Under the pieces are notes generated by a model, which was given only the letters and a program-made list of their open reading frames with translations, made no database searches and was not told where the DNA came from. DNA of 64,000 nt from Bacteroidales bacterium. Its GTDB lineage: Bacteria > Bacteroidota > Bacteroidia > Bacteroidales > F082. Positions 21,725 to 30,056 of this stretch are shown here, piece by piece (the first letter of the stretch is position 1; each line of letters opens with the position of its first letter). Location: positions 1 through 64,000 of the forward strand of contig JASBYY010000007.1 in NCBI GenBank assembly GCA_029983675.1, in the 5' to 3' direction. Made by a program: the position numbers and the translations under genes.

Positions 21725-22720
21725 ATGAAACACTTGATTTATCTATTCATAGTCATGGCTGCTTTGTCATCCTGCACATCAGGACAGCCGAAAAAAGTCG
21801 TTCTTCAAGGTCTGGCGCAAGGCTCCTACTATGCTATCACCTATTTTGACGCAGAAGGTCGTGATTTTCAACATGAAGTGGATTCTGTTTTCGCACTAAT
21901 CGACCGGTCGGTATCGTTGTGGGACACCAATTCCATCATCTCCAAAGTAAACAGAAACGAGGATGTTGCATTGAATCAGGTATTTATCGACAACTTTCGC
22001 ATTGCACAAGAAGCAGCCGAACTATCGGAAGGCTATTTTGACGCCACTATTTCCCCTTTGGTAGCGGCTTGGGGCTTCAGCCGCAAACGAGGCGACAGCA
22101 TCACGCCCGCCCTGATTGACAGCCTGCGTCAGTTGGTTGACTATAGAAACGTTGGGATAGAAAACGGAAAAGTACTCAAGAAAAGCCCGCTCATCTCATT
22201 AGATTTCAATGCAATAGCACAAGGATACACATCGGACATGATTGGCAGTTTTCTCGAATCGAAAGGCATCGACAACTATTTGGTCGATACCGGCGGCGAA
22301 ATCATGACAAAAGGCAGCAAGCCGAATGAAGAGCCTTGGATCGTCGGCATAGAAAAACCCGCCGAGAACTGGGATTCGGAACGTATCGTACAGACGCGCC
22401 TTGCATTAAAAGACAAAGGTTTGGTTACTTCGGGCAGCTACCGGAAGTATGTCGAACGAAACGGAAAACGCTACTCGCACTGCATAGACCCGAAAACGGG
22501 GTATCCTGTCGAGCACAACTTGCTTAGCGCCACTGTAATAGCTCAAAACTCCGTATGGGCGGATGCCTTGGCTTCCATCTGCATGGTGATGGGCATGGAA
22601 AAATCGCTTCCCCTGATTGACAGTCTGCCCGATGTAGAAGCCTATTACATCTATGTAAACGCCGATAATAGGTTGGAGACGTATGCTACCGAGGGATTTG
22701 CACACTTGATTGTGGAATAA
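21725..22720 (+). CDS. apbE: FAD:protein FMN transferase, lipoprotein
   Basis: This 331-residue ApbE/Ftp enzyme covalently attaches FMN to threonine residues of periplasmic or membrane flavoproteins such as the Nqr and Rnf subunits. It carries a lipoprotein signal with the lipobox cysteine at residue 17 (ALSSC). Core motifs are visible: LDFNAIAQGYTSDMIG, VDTGGEIMTKG and HCIDPKTGYPV. The length is typical. A nearby small cysteine-rich gene at 22966-23172 may belong to the same flavoprotein maturation theme. Confidence 0.92.
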   Translation: MKHLIYLFIVMAALSSCTSGQPKKVVLQGLAQGSYYAITYFDAEGRDFQHEVDSVFALIDRSVSLWDTNSIISKVNRNEDVALNQVFIDNFRIAQEAAELSEGYFDATISPLVAAWGFSRKRGDSITPALIDSLRQLVDYRNVGIENGKVLKKSPLISLDFNAIAQGYTSDMIGSFLESKGIDNYLVDTGGEIMTKGSKPNEEPWIVGIEKPAENWDSERIVQTRLALKDKGLVTSGSYRKYVERNGKRYSHCIDPKTGYPVEHNLLSATVIAQNSVWADALASICMVMGMEKSLPLIDSLPDVEAYYIYVNADNRLETYATEGFAHLIVE

Positions 22721-22724
22721 AAAA

Positions 22725-22746
22725 AGCCGATGGGCAACCACCGGCT
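22725..22746. terminator. Terminator between apbE and tRNA-Lys
   Basis: AGCCGATGG and CCACCGGCT form a hairpin. Read on the minus strand it is followed by a T7 run, so it should end the tRNA-Lys transcript. On the plus strand it lies just after the apbE stop. Confidence 0.7.
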
Positions 22747-22756
22747 ATTGTTTTCG

Positions 22757-22829
22757 TACTCCCGCAGGGATTCGAACCCTGGACACCCTGATTAAGAGTC
22801 AGGTGCTCTACCAACTGAGCTACGGAAGC
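22757..22829 (-). tRNA. tRNA-Lys (anticodon CTT)
   Basis: The 73-base gene folds as a tRNA on the minus strand. It has a GCTTCCG/CGGGAGT acceptor with two G-U pairs, a D arm GCTC/GAGC, an anticodon stem CCTGA/TCAGG with loop CTCTTAA, and a T arm CAGGG-TTCGAAT-CCCTG. The CTT anticodon reads lysine AAG codons. The CCA end is not encoded. Confidence 0.95.
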
Positions 22830-22965
22830 ATGATTTCAGGGCGCAAAAGTACAACCTTTTTTGAAACAAGAGGTATGGATTTGAAAAAATATTCCTTCCT
22901 ATCAAATAATTAGATTGTACTATGTTGATTTATAAACATTTATATTTTATCAATCTGGCAATAAT

Positions 22966-23172
22966 TTATCGAGCCTCGTGCGCTTCCAAATCCTTATTGG
23001 GACAATTCCGGCAGGCATCGCCTCCTTTTCCGCCACATACACAGTGGGAAGTGCCTTCATTTTCGCAATGTCGTTCAAATCGTCCATCTTTTTTCACGAA
23101 CATTTTGATGCCAATGCCGGCAAAAGCGAGCGCAACAATAATAAAAACCACTAAAAACAGTCTCCAGAACAT
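22966..23172 (-). CDS. Small cysteine-rich membrane protein, NqrM-like layout
   Basis: This 68-residue protein has one N-terminal membrane span (about residues 4-23) and a short tail with five cysteines (C36, C44, C46, C54, C57: HCVCGGKG, ACRNCP). The layout resembles the NqrM (DUF539) assembly factor, which sits beside apbE in Na+-NQR operons of other bacteria and is thought to deliver iron to the complex. Here apbE is on the other strand about 250 bp away. The similarity is one of layout and cysteine spacing, not an alignment, so the function is a suggestion. Confidence 0.5.
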   Translation of the reverse strand: MFWRLFLVVFIIVALAFAGIGIKMFVKKDGRFERHCENEGTSHCVCGGKGGDACRNCPNKDLEAHEAR

Positions 23173-23315
23173 CGAACACAGATTTTTTGCAAAGGTAAGG
23201 CAACATTGGCAAGAACGAAGAAAAAAGCAAGCATTTTTTTATTATTTTTTCATTTTTACAAATAATAGTTGTTGCATGTTGAAAGTTCAATTTGGAAAGT
23301 TATAAAAGCGGTGGA

Positions 23316-23342
23316 AAATAGTCCCGCCGGGCGGGACTATTT
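23316..23342. other. Perfect 13-bp inverted repeat upstream of hemW
   Basis: AAATAGTCCCGCC and GGCGGGACTATTT flank a single central G. The arms are GC-rich in an AT-rich gap between the divergent small membrane protein gene and hemW. It may be an operator or a transcriptional insulator; it is not followed by a T run on either strand that would make it a clear terminator. Confidence 0.5.
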
Positions 23343-23372
23343 GAAAAAACGCCAAATTTGCAGGGCTTTTCT

Positions 23373-23380
23373 TATTTTTG
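23373..23380 (+). promoter_or_regulatory. -7 promoter element of hemW
   Basis: TATTTTTG matches TAnnTTTG and ends four bases before the ATG at 23385, implying an almost leaderless transcript, as for the RNase H gene. No good -33 element was found at normal spacing. Confidence 0.4.
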
Positions 23381-23384
23381 CACC

Positions 23385-24512
23385 ATGGCAGGCCTCTACA
23401 TCCATATTCCTTTCTGCAACTCGAAATGCGCATATTGCGGCTTTTATTCCATCGCTTCGCAACGCGACAAAGCTGACTTTCTGCTTGCCATGAAACGCGA
23501 GTTGGTGGCGCGAAAGTCATACATCGACGAAACCATAAAAACAGTGTATTTCGGAGGCGGAACCCCTTCGTTGCTTGCTCCCGGTGAAATCGCGGCTTTA
23601 CTCGAAAGCATCGGACAACATTTCTCAGTGGCTACAGATGCGGAAATCACCTTGGAGGCCAACCCCGACACGCTGTCGCGCGACTACCTCGGCGCGGTGC
23701 GCAAAATCGGCATCAACAGGCTAAGCATGGGCATACAAAGCTTTTTTGACAACGATTTGCAGTATCTGCGCCGTCGCCACGATTCCAAACATGCCCGCGC
23801 TTGCATCGATTGGGCTTTTGAAACGGGGTTCGACAACATCAGCATCGATTTGATATATGGTCTGCCCACCTCTGATGCCGAACAATGGAACCGCAACTTG
23901 GATTTGTTTTTTCAAACCGGTGTGCCACACCTATCGGCCTACGCACTTACCCTTGAGCCGAACACCCTACTGTCACGCCAAGTCGAAACGGGAAAAAGCC
24001 TTCGTCCTACTGAAGAATCTGCCGTCCGCGATTACGAAATTCTCACCCGACGGGTTGCGGAACAAGGCTTTCTGCATTACGAAATCTCCAACTTCGCCTT
24101 GCCACAGAAACATTCGCGACACAACATAAGCTACTGGAATGAAACGCCTTACATCGGCCTTGGCCCTTCGGCACATTCCTACGACGGATCGTCCCGACAA
24201 TGGAATCTCGCCAATTTGCAGCAGTATATTCGCTTAGCGGGGTTATCGGATGCCGTATTTGAAAAAGAGACCCTAACGCCCGCACAGCACTATGACGAAT
24301 ATGTGATGACGAACCTGCGCACCTTGTGGGGATGCGATTTGAAATACATGAAACGCAAATTGGGACCATCCTTTTCCGAGTATTGCGAAGAAAAAGCAGA
24401 AAAACTGATTCAGCAAGGACGGCTCAGCCGCACTCGTGAATTCCTACACCTGACGGATAAACAGATGCTCTTTGCCGACGGCGTGGCCGCAGAGTTGTTT
24501 TGGGAAGAATGA
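23385..24512 (+). CDS. hemW: Radical SAM HemW-like protein
   Basis: This 375-residue member of the HemN/HemW family has the radical SAM cluster motif CNSKCAYCG (C11, C15, C18) right after LYIHIPF. It also carries FGGGTPSLL and the ANPDTL and GINRLSMGIQSF segments. The motif is CxxxCxxC without the extra cysteine (CxxxCxxCxC) of true HemN oxidases, and the length is that of HemW, a haem chaperone. The ATG at 23385 is chosen since the conserved domain starts there. It was often annotated in the past as coproporphyrinogen III oxidase. Confidence 0.88.
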   Translation: MAGLYIHIPFCNSKCAYCGFYSIASQRDKADFLLAMKRELVARKSYIDETIKTVYFGGGTPSLLAPGEIAALLESIGQHFSVATDAEITLEANPDTLSRDYLGAVRKIGINRLSMGIQSFFDNDLQYLRRRHDSKHARACIDWAFETGFDNISIDLIYGLPTSDAEQWNRNLDLFFQTGVPHLSAYALTLEPNTLLSRQVETGKSLRPTEESAVRDYEILTRRVAEQGFLHYEISNFALPQKHSRHNISYWNETPYIGLGPSAHSYDGSSRQWNLANLQQYIRLAGLSDAVFEKETLTPAQHYDEYVMTNLRTLWGCDLKYMKRKLGPSFSEYCEEKAEKLIQQGRLSRTREFLHLTDKQMLFADGVAAELFWEE

Positions 24513-24568
24513 CCCGAAGTTTTTTCTCATAATAACACGGTTTCTTCATTTCCCCTCTGCCAAGGGAC

Positions 24569-24598
24569 AAAAAAGCAGCGAACCAATTGATTCGCTGC
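24569..24598 (-). terminator. Terminator of tRNA-Ala
   Basis: GCAGCGAA (24575-24582) pairs with TTCGCTGC (24591-24598). On the minus strand the hairpin is followed by a run of T, directly downstream of the tRNA-Ala gene. Confidence 0.7.
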
Positions 24599-24608
24599 GT
24601 GTGTTTTT

Positions 24609-24682
24609 GTGGAGCATAACGGAATCGAACCGATGACCTCTTGACTGCCAGTCAAACGCTCTAGCCAACTGAGCTAATGCCC
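24609..24682 (-). tRNA. tRNA-Ala (anticodon GGC)
   Basis: This is a 74-base tRNA on the minus strand. The acceptor is GGGGCAT/ATGCTCC, the D arm begins TAGCTCAGTTGG, and the anticodon stem TTTGA/TCAAG carries loop CTGGCAG, giving anticodon GGC (alanine GCC/GCU). The T loop is TTCGATT and the discriminator is A. CCA is not encoded. The rest of the 24513-24860 gap is AT-rich and holds only this tRNA and its terminator. Confidence 0.95.
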
Positions 24683-24860
24683 CCTTGTTTTAAGGCTGCA
24701 AAAATAAGGCTTTTTTTTCAAAAACAAGGCTTTTTACAGATTTTTTTTCGAAAAGACACAAATTCTTGGTTTCAAACCCATAATAAGCTTCTGATTTGCA
24801 CCCAAAACAAGGCTTCACAGCCATTTAAAAAAATCCCACCAAAACCCCAATAACAATAAG

Positions 24861-24888
24861 TTGTATTCTGAAATAATGCTTATTTTTG
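24861..24888 (+). promoter_or_regulatory. Promoter of the serine dehydratase gene
   Basis: TTG at 24861-24863 and TATTTTTG at 24881-24888 are spaced 17 bases apart, close to the Bacteroidota -33/-7 arrangement. Confidence 0.5.
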
Positions 24889-24893
24889 CAGGA

Positions 24894-24910
24894 ATTCCTT
24901 GGCAAGGAAT
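24894..24910 (+). promoter_or_regulatory. Hairpin covering the ribosome-binding site of the serine dehydratase gene
   Basis: ATTCCTT-GGC-AAGGAAT is a perfect 7-bp stem with a 3-base loop that ends directly before the ATG at 24911. The right arm holds the AAGGA ribosome-binding sequence and the left arm is its complement, so the fold would hide the site. Confidence 0.5.
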
Positions 24911-26116
24911 ATGAGATCCATCAAAGACGTGTACAAGATTGGCTACGGACCGTCGAGCAGCCACACCATGGGGCCGCAGAAAGCTGCACAACAGTTTAAT
25001 GACCGTCATCCTGACGCTTCGTCGTTTGAAGTGACACTCTACGGCAGTTTGGCCGCAACGGGAAAAGGGCACATGACCGACACGGCGATCTTGAAATCCT
25101 TGAACGCCCCCACAGGAATCATTTGGAAACCCGACATTTTTCTCCCCTATCATCCCAACGGCATGACTTTCAAATCTTTCGATGAGAAAAAAAACATTAC
25201 GGAAGAATGGACGGTATATAGTATCGGCGGCGGTGATTTGGCTGTTGAAGGTCAGGAAGCCTCCCTATACGATGAGATCTATCCGCTGAACTTCATGACC
25301 GAGATCTTAGACTGGTGTGAAAAAACCGGACGCTCCTACTGGGAATACGTGATACAATACGAAAACCAAACGGAGCTGAGCGATTACCTCATGGAAGTAT
25401 GGCAGGTGATGAAGGAAGCCGTGGAGCGCGGTCTTCAGGCGGAAGGCGTGTTGCCGGGTCCTTTGAACCTAAGCCGTAAAGCGGCCTATTATCACATCAA
25501 AGCTACTGGGTTTACGCACACGTTAAAGTCGAGGGGCATGGTGTTTTCGTACGCCTTGGCGGTTTCGGAAGAAAACGCTTCCGGTGGAAAAATCGTCACA
25601 GCACCCACTTGTGGCTCATGCGGCGTGATGCCGGCAGTTCTTTACCATCTCTCGAAGAGCTACGAGTTTTCCGACATTCGCATTTTGCGAGCGTTAATGA
25701 CTTCTGGGCTGATCGGCAACATTGTCCGCACCAACGCTTCTATCTCCGGCGCCGAAGTCGGCTGTCAGGGTGAAGTGGGTGTGGCTTGCGCCATGGCTGC
25801 CGGAGCCGCCAACCAACTTTTTGGAGGCAGTCCTGCACAAATCGAATACTCTGCCGAGATGGCTTTAGAGCACCACCTTGGCATGACCTGCGACCCCATC
25901 TGCGGTCTCGTCCAAATACCCTGTATCGAACGCAACGCCTTTGCCGCCGCACGCGCCCTCGACTCGAACATTTATTCCACTTTCACCGATGGCCATCATC
26001 GCGTGTCGTTCGACAAAGTGGTAGAAACCATGATGGAAACAGGAAACGATTTGCCGTCTCCTTATAAGGAGACTTCAACAGGAGGGTTGGCACGCGATTT
26101 CGAACAGATGGATTAA
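24911..26116 (+). CDS. sdaA: L-serine ammonia-lyase (iron-sulfur, single chain)
   Basis: This 401-residue enzyme converts L-serine to pyruvate and ammonia with a [4Fe-4S] cluster. It combines the beta part (YKIGYGPSSSHTMGP, TLYGSLAATGKGHMTD) and the alpha part (APTCGSCGVMP, CDPICGLVQIPCIERNA) in one chain, as in SdaA-type enzymes. Cluster-ligand cysteines are visible in both alpha motifs. The ATG at 24911 is chosen because a ribosome-binding site AAGGA sits 4-6 bases upstream; the longer frame begins with a TTG inside that hairpin. It is monocistronic. Confidence 0.93.
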   Translation: MRSIKDVYKIGYGPSSSHTMGPQKAAQQFNDRHPDASSFEVTLYGSLAATGKGHMTDTAILKSLNAPTGIIWKPDIFLPYHPNGMTFKSFDEKKNITEEWTVYSIGGGDLAVEGQEASLYDEIYPLNFMTEILDWCEKTGRSYWEYVIQYENQTELSDYLMEVWQVMKEAVERGLQAEGVLPGPLNLSRKAAYYHIKATGFTHTLKSRGMVFSYALAVSEENASGGKIVTAPTCGSCGVMPAVLYHLSKSYEFSDIRILRALMTSGLIGNIVRTNASISGAEVGCQGEVGVACAMAAGAANQLFGGSPAQIEYSAEMALEHHLGMTCDPICGLVQIPCIERNAFAAARALDSNIYSTFTDGHHRVSFDKVVETMMETGNDLPSPYKETSTGGLARDFEQMD

Positions 26117-26243
26117 TAGATTTACAAAAAATGTCCCAACCCTTTTTACGTAAAAAAGTCTGCTTTTCACCTAGTAACCAAAACAAAATAGTATTTTTGC
26201 AACAATCAATATTATCATATTCATTTTCAATCTATAACACAAA

Positions 26244-29200
26244 ATGAAAAAACTGGCTACTCTCCTCTTATTGGTCATCTTGGGAATGACCGCAATGGCT
26301 CAGAACGGACACATCGACCTGCGTTCGGTGTCGAGAGCCGAAACTACAAGCAGCGATTTTCATACACTGAAAGCTGTTTTCAGCTATGCTTCAATCGTTA
26401 GCACTCCTGTGGAAAGTCCATACGGCACCTTTTCGCAGATCGCCCTGAACAACACTTATCCTTCCGGTGAAATCGGGACACCGGAGCTACCTGCCTCACA
26501 TGAACTTCTGGCTGTGCCTTTCGGTGCCACACCAAGAGTCAGAATAACAAGTTACAGCACAACAGATTACCGACTTTCCGACTTCGGCATCAACACCATT
26601 ATCCCCCATCAGCCTTCTGTACGCAAAGACCAAAATCCCAACGAGGTGGAATTTGTGTATCAGGCAAGTGCCTACCAGAAAAGAGGGCTGGGTCAAGCCC
26701 CAGAAGTCTCTATTGAGGTGCAAGGCACCATGCGCGGCATTCGTGTCGGCTCATTGGTTGTCAATCCGGTCAGCTATGATCCCTCAAACGGAGTCTTGCG
26801 CGTTTTCAACGACATCGAGGTCGAAGTCAGCTTTGACGGTGCCGATTACGAAGAAACCGAACGCTTATTGGTATCCACTTACAGCCCCTACTTCGACATT
26901 GTTTACAAACAGATGTTCAATTACCACGCCATTCAGGATGTTTATGACGAACACCCCGACCTCTGGGCAGCTCCCGTCCGCATGATCGTCATTGCCAACG
27001 ACATGTTCCAGACCGCCTTGCAGCCTTGGATCGAATGGAAGACCCAGAAGGGTTTCTATATGGATGTCAACTACACGAGCACCATCGGATCAACCTCTGC
27101 CGCCATTAAAGCATTCCTTCAAAACAAATACAACACCGGTGTCCAGAACAACCAGACCCCTACCTTTGTCATCATCATCGGCGACAAGGGACAGGTGCCA
27201 GAAAGTGCCATAGGAAGTGCCTCCGGAAAAGTAACGGACTTATATTATGGATCTGTTGATAACGACTATTATCCCGACATGTTTTACAGCCGCATGTCGG
27301 CCGAAAACACTTCACAGCTGACAGCCATCATCAATAAAATCCTGATGTATGAAAAATACACTATGTCAGACCCTTCATATTTGAACAATGCCGTACTTAT
27401 CGCCGGAGCTGACAGCTGGGGATGGAATCCGAAAGTCGGACAACCTACTGTCAATTATGGCACACAGAACTATTTCAATACGGCACACGGATTCGACAAC
27501 GTATATGCCTATCTCAATTCTTACGGAGGTTGTTACAGTCACTTAAATACAGGTATCGGTTTTATTAACTATACTGCTCACGGCTATGAAACAGGCTGGC
27601 ATGATCCCTCTTTTTCCGTAGCTAACATCAATACTTTGACCAATATTAACAAGTACTTCTGGGCTATGGGCAACTGTTGTTTAGCCGCTGACTGGGGTTA
27701 TTCTCCCACGGCCTGTTTCGGTGAAGCCTTTATTCGTGCAGAAAACAAAGGGGCCTTCAGTTATATCGGTTCCGCACCGTCGTCCTATTGGTACGAAGAC
27801 TATTACTTCAATATAGGAGCAACTAATGTCTTCTACCAAACACCTCCTCTCTCTGCTACAAAGACGGGGTTGTATGACATCCTGTTTTCAGAAGAAAGCT
27901 TCAACACCTTGTCGGGGCTGTTGTTTTTGGGTAATATCGCCGTCTGCTACGCTCATGCGAATGGCTATAACTCCAGTACCACGGCAACCAATCTGTATTA
28001 TTGGCAGGCTTATCACGTCCTTGGCGACGGCTCCGTCATGCCTTATTGTGTGCAACCCTCTCCAAACAACGTCAGCCATGCGCAAAACTTCCCTTCCGGA
28101 GCCACTTCCTTCACTGTGAATGCACAAGCCGGTTCATATGTGGGCATTTCGAGAAACAATGTCTTGCTGGGAGCAGCTTTGGTTCCTGCATCAGGCTCTG
28201 TGAATGTTGTTGTCACTCCCGTTACTTCTGGCCAAGTGAAGATTGTGGTAACCAAGCCCCAACGGCAACCTTACATTCAAACCATCAACGTTGGGACAAA
28301 TAACGCCCCTAACATTCAAGTCGATCAAGTCACCCCCAATACCATTGAAAACGGCGTGAGCCAGCCTCTCACCGTAAGGATGAAAAACACGGGGAATGTT
28401 GCCTCTACGACCAATACGACCGTCACCATCACCTCCAACGACTCCTATCTAAGCATCATCAACGGCACTGCAAGTTTCGGACCTATGGCGGCCAACGGTG
28501 GTACGGCTACCGTAAACAATGCCTTTACCGTAAAAGCGGCTTCCAATACGCCCAACAACCATGTTTTCAACATCCAAGCCACGGCTACCAATGAAGGGTC
28601 TTCATGGAACAGCAGCTTTACGCTGACTTCGGTTGCTCCCTGCAACGCACCCACCAACCTCACCGCCACGGCCAACGGCAACAGCATCAACCTGCACTGG
28701 ACAGCTTCGCCGACCGCAACAAGCTACCGTGTCTTCAGAGGAACCACACAGATTGCAAGCAATGTAACAGGAACTAACTACACTGACAGCAACCTCAGCT
28801 ACGGCACCCAATACTGCTACACCGTCAAGAGCAATTGCGCCAGTGGAAGTGTCTCCGACCCATCCAATCAAGCCTGTGCAACGACGGCGGACCCCTGCAA
28901 CGCACCCACCAACCTCACCGCCACGGCCAACGGCAACAGCATCAACCTGCACTGGACAGCTTCGCCGACCGCAACAAGCTACCGTGTCTTCAGAGGAACC
29001 ACACAGATTGCAAGCAATGTAACAGGAACTAACTACACTGACAGCAACCTCAGCTACGGCACCCAATACTGCTACACCGTCAAGAGCAATTGCGCCAGTG
29101 GAAGTGTCTCCGACCCATCCAATCAAGCCTGTGCAACGACGGCGGACCCCTGCAACGCACCCACCAACCTAACAGCTACGGTACAGAATACCACGAACAT

Positions 29201-29981
29201 CGCACTCAACTGGTCGGCCTACCAACTGGCCACATCTTACAAAGTATACAGAGACAACGCTCTCATCGCCTCCAATGTGACAGCAACGACCTACACGGAC
29301 GAGGATCTCGGCGAAGGACACTACTGCTACACGGTGACGAGCATCTGTCCGAATGGCGAATCCGAACCGTCGAACCAAGCTTGCGAGGACATAGATCTGC
29401 CTTGCGACAAGCCGAAAAATCTGGACGCAAACTACGTGTACAACAGCGAAGAAGACTTCGGTGTACTGGTGGGATGGGACGCGCCTGCTGCAAAGACTGA
29501 GCGCGGACTGACCAGGTTCAATGTCTATCGCTCGGAAAACGGCAACACCTACGACAAGATCGCTCAGGTGGATTATTCAGAAGAAACCCACTACGATTAT
29601 TTCGAGCAGATCGAACCCGGCCACTACTTCTATCAGGTGAAAGCCTTGTACCAATGGGGCGGAACCCTCTGTGAGTCAGATCCGGCATCAGCACTGAATA
29701 ATCCGGCGAACAACTACGTGTCGGTAACCGTTACCTGCCTTACCAAACTTGGCGAAGCTACGCAAGTCTATCCGAATCCAGCCCATGACAGGATTCATGT
29801 GAAAGCCGCCGAAAACATCTCGCGGCTGAATGTTTACAACCTGCTGGGGGTTTTGGTTTACAGCACTGAAAACTGTGGCAAACAGACCGATGTCGATCTG
29901 ACCGAATTACCAAGCGGAACCTATATGATTAGCATCATCACCCCGCAATCAAATAAAACGGCGAGGTTTGCAAAGTATTAA
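26244..29981 (+). CDS. Gingipain-like C25 cysteine peptidase with FN3 repeats, T9SS-exported
   Basis: This 1,245-residue secreted protease has a signal peptide (residues 1-20, ending AMAQ) and a propeptide-like region to about 220. The C25 catalytic domain carries the His in TAHGYETGWHDP (about residue 445) and the Cys in MGNCCLAADW (about 476), followed by GAFSYIGSA. A beta-sandwich region and an array of fibronectin III-like modules follow. The first two modules are exact 255-bp copies. A type A T9SS sorting domain (VYPNPAHDRIHVKA) ends the protein. By family it is an extracellular endopeptidase; cleavage specificity cannot be read from the sequence. A TATTTTTG element lies at 26192-26199. 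Confidence 0.88.
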   Translation: MKKLATLLLLVILGMTAMAQNGHIDLRSVSRAETTSSDFHTLKAVFSYASIVSTPVESPYGTFSQIALNNTYPSGEIGTPELPASHELLAVPFGATPRVRITSYSTTDYRLSDFGINTIIPHQPSVRKDQNPNEVEFVYQASAYQKRGLGQAPEVSIEVQGTMRGIRVGSLVVNPVSYDPSNGVLRVFNDIEVEVSFDGADYEETERLLVSTYSPYFDIVYKQMFNYHAIQDVYDEHPDLWAAPVRMIVIANDMFQTALQPWIEWKTQKGFYMDVNYTSTIGSTSAAIKAFLQNKYNTGVQNNQTPTFVIIIGDKGQVPESAIGSASGKVTDLYYGSVDNDYYPDMFYSRMSAENTSQLTAIINKILMYEKYTMSDPSYLNNAVLIAGADSWGWNPKVGQPTVNYGTQNYFNTAHGFDNVYAYLNSYGGCYSHLNTGIGFINYTAHGYETGWHDPSFSVANINTLTNINKYFWAMGNCCLAADWGYSPTACFGEAFIRAENKGAFSYIGSAPSSYWYEDYYFNIGATNVFYQTPPLSATKTGLYDILFSEESFNTLSGLLFLGNIAVCYAHANGYNSSTTATNLYYWQAYHVLGDGSVMPYCVQPSPNNVSHAQNFPSGATSFTVNAQAGSYVGISRNNVLLGAALVPASGSVNVVVTPVTSGQVKIVVTKPQRQPYIQTINVGTNNAPNIQVDQVTPNTIENGVSQPLTVRMKNTGNVASTTNTTVTITSNDSYLSIINGTASFGPMAANGGTATVNNAFTVKAASNTPNNHVFNIQATATNEGSSWNSSFTLTSVAPCNAPTNLTATANGNSINLHWTASPTATSYRVFRGTTQIASNVTGTNYTDSNLSYGTQYCYTVKSNCASGSVSDPSNQACATTADPCNAPTNLTATANGNSINLHWTASPTATSYRVFRGTTQIASNVTGTNYTDSNLSYGTQYCYTVKSNCASGSVSDPSNQACATTADPCNAPTNLTATVQNTTNIALNWSAYQLATSYKVYRDNALIASNVTATTYTDEDLGEGHYCYTVTSICPNGESEPSNQACEDIDLPCDKPKNLDANYVYNSEEDFGVLVGWDAPAAKTERGLTRFNVYRSENGNTYDKIAQVDYSEETHYDYFEQIEPGHYFYQVKALYQWGGTLCESDPASALNNPANNYVSVTVTCLTKLGEATQVYPNPAHDRIHVKAAENISRLNVYNLLGVLVYSTENCGKQTDVDLTELPSGTYMISIITPQSNKTARFAKY
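28641..29170 (+). repeat. Two identical 255-bp tandem repeats in the C25 peptidase gene
   Basis: Positions 28641-28895 and 28896-29150 are the same base for base as far as I can read, each encoding one 85-residue fibronectin III-like module. A third copy begins at 29151 and is identical for 20 bases before diverging. Confidence 0.93.
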
Positions 29982-30007
29982 TCAAGATTAATTGTCAACC
30001 ATATGCA

Positions 30008-30033
30008 AAGAGGGTGTCTTGCGGCACCCTCTT
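30008..30033. terminator. Terminator between the convergent C25 and M64 peptidase genes
   Basis: AAGAGGGTG and CACCCTCTT form a 9-bp stem around TCTTGCGG, 26 bp after the C25 stop and 24 bp from the M64 stop on the other strand. Confidence 0.7.
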
Positions 30034-30056
30034 ATAGTTTAGTGACAAGAAGACAC

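Noticed and set aside
23385..24512. True coproporphyrinogen III oxidase HemN
   Set aside because: The cluster motif is CxxxCxxC without the extra cysteine of HemN, and the length fits HemW.
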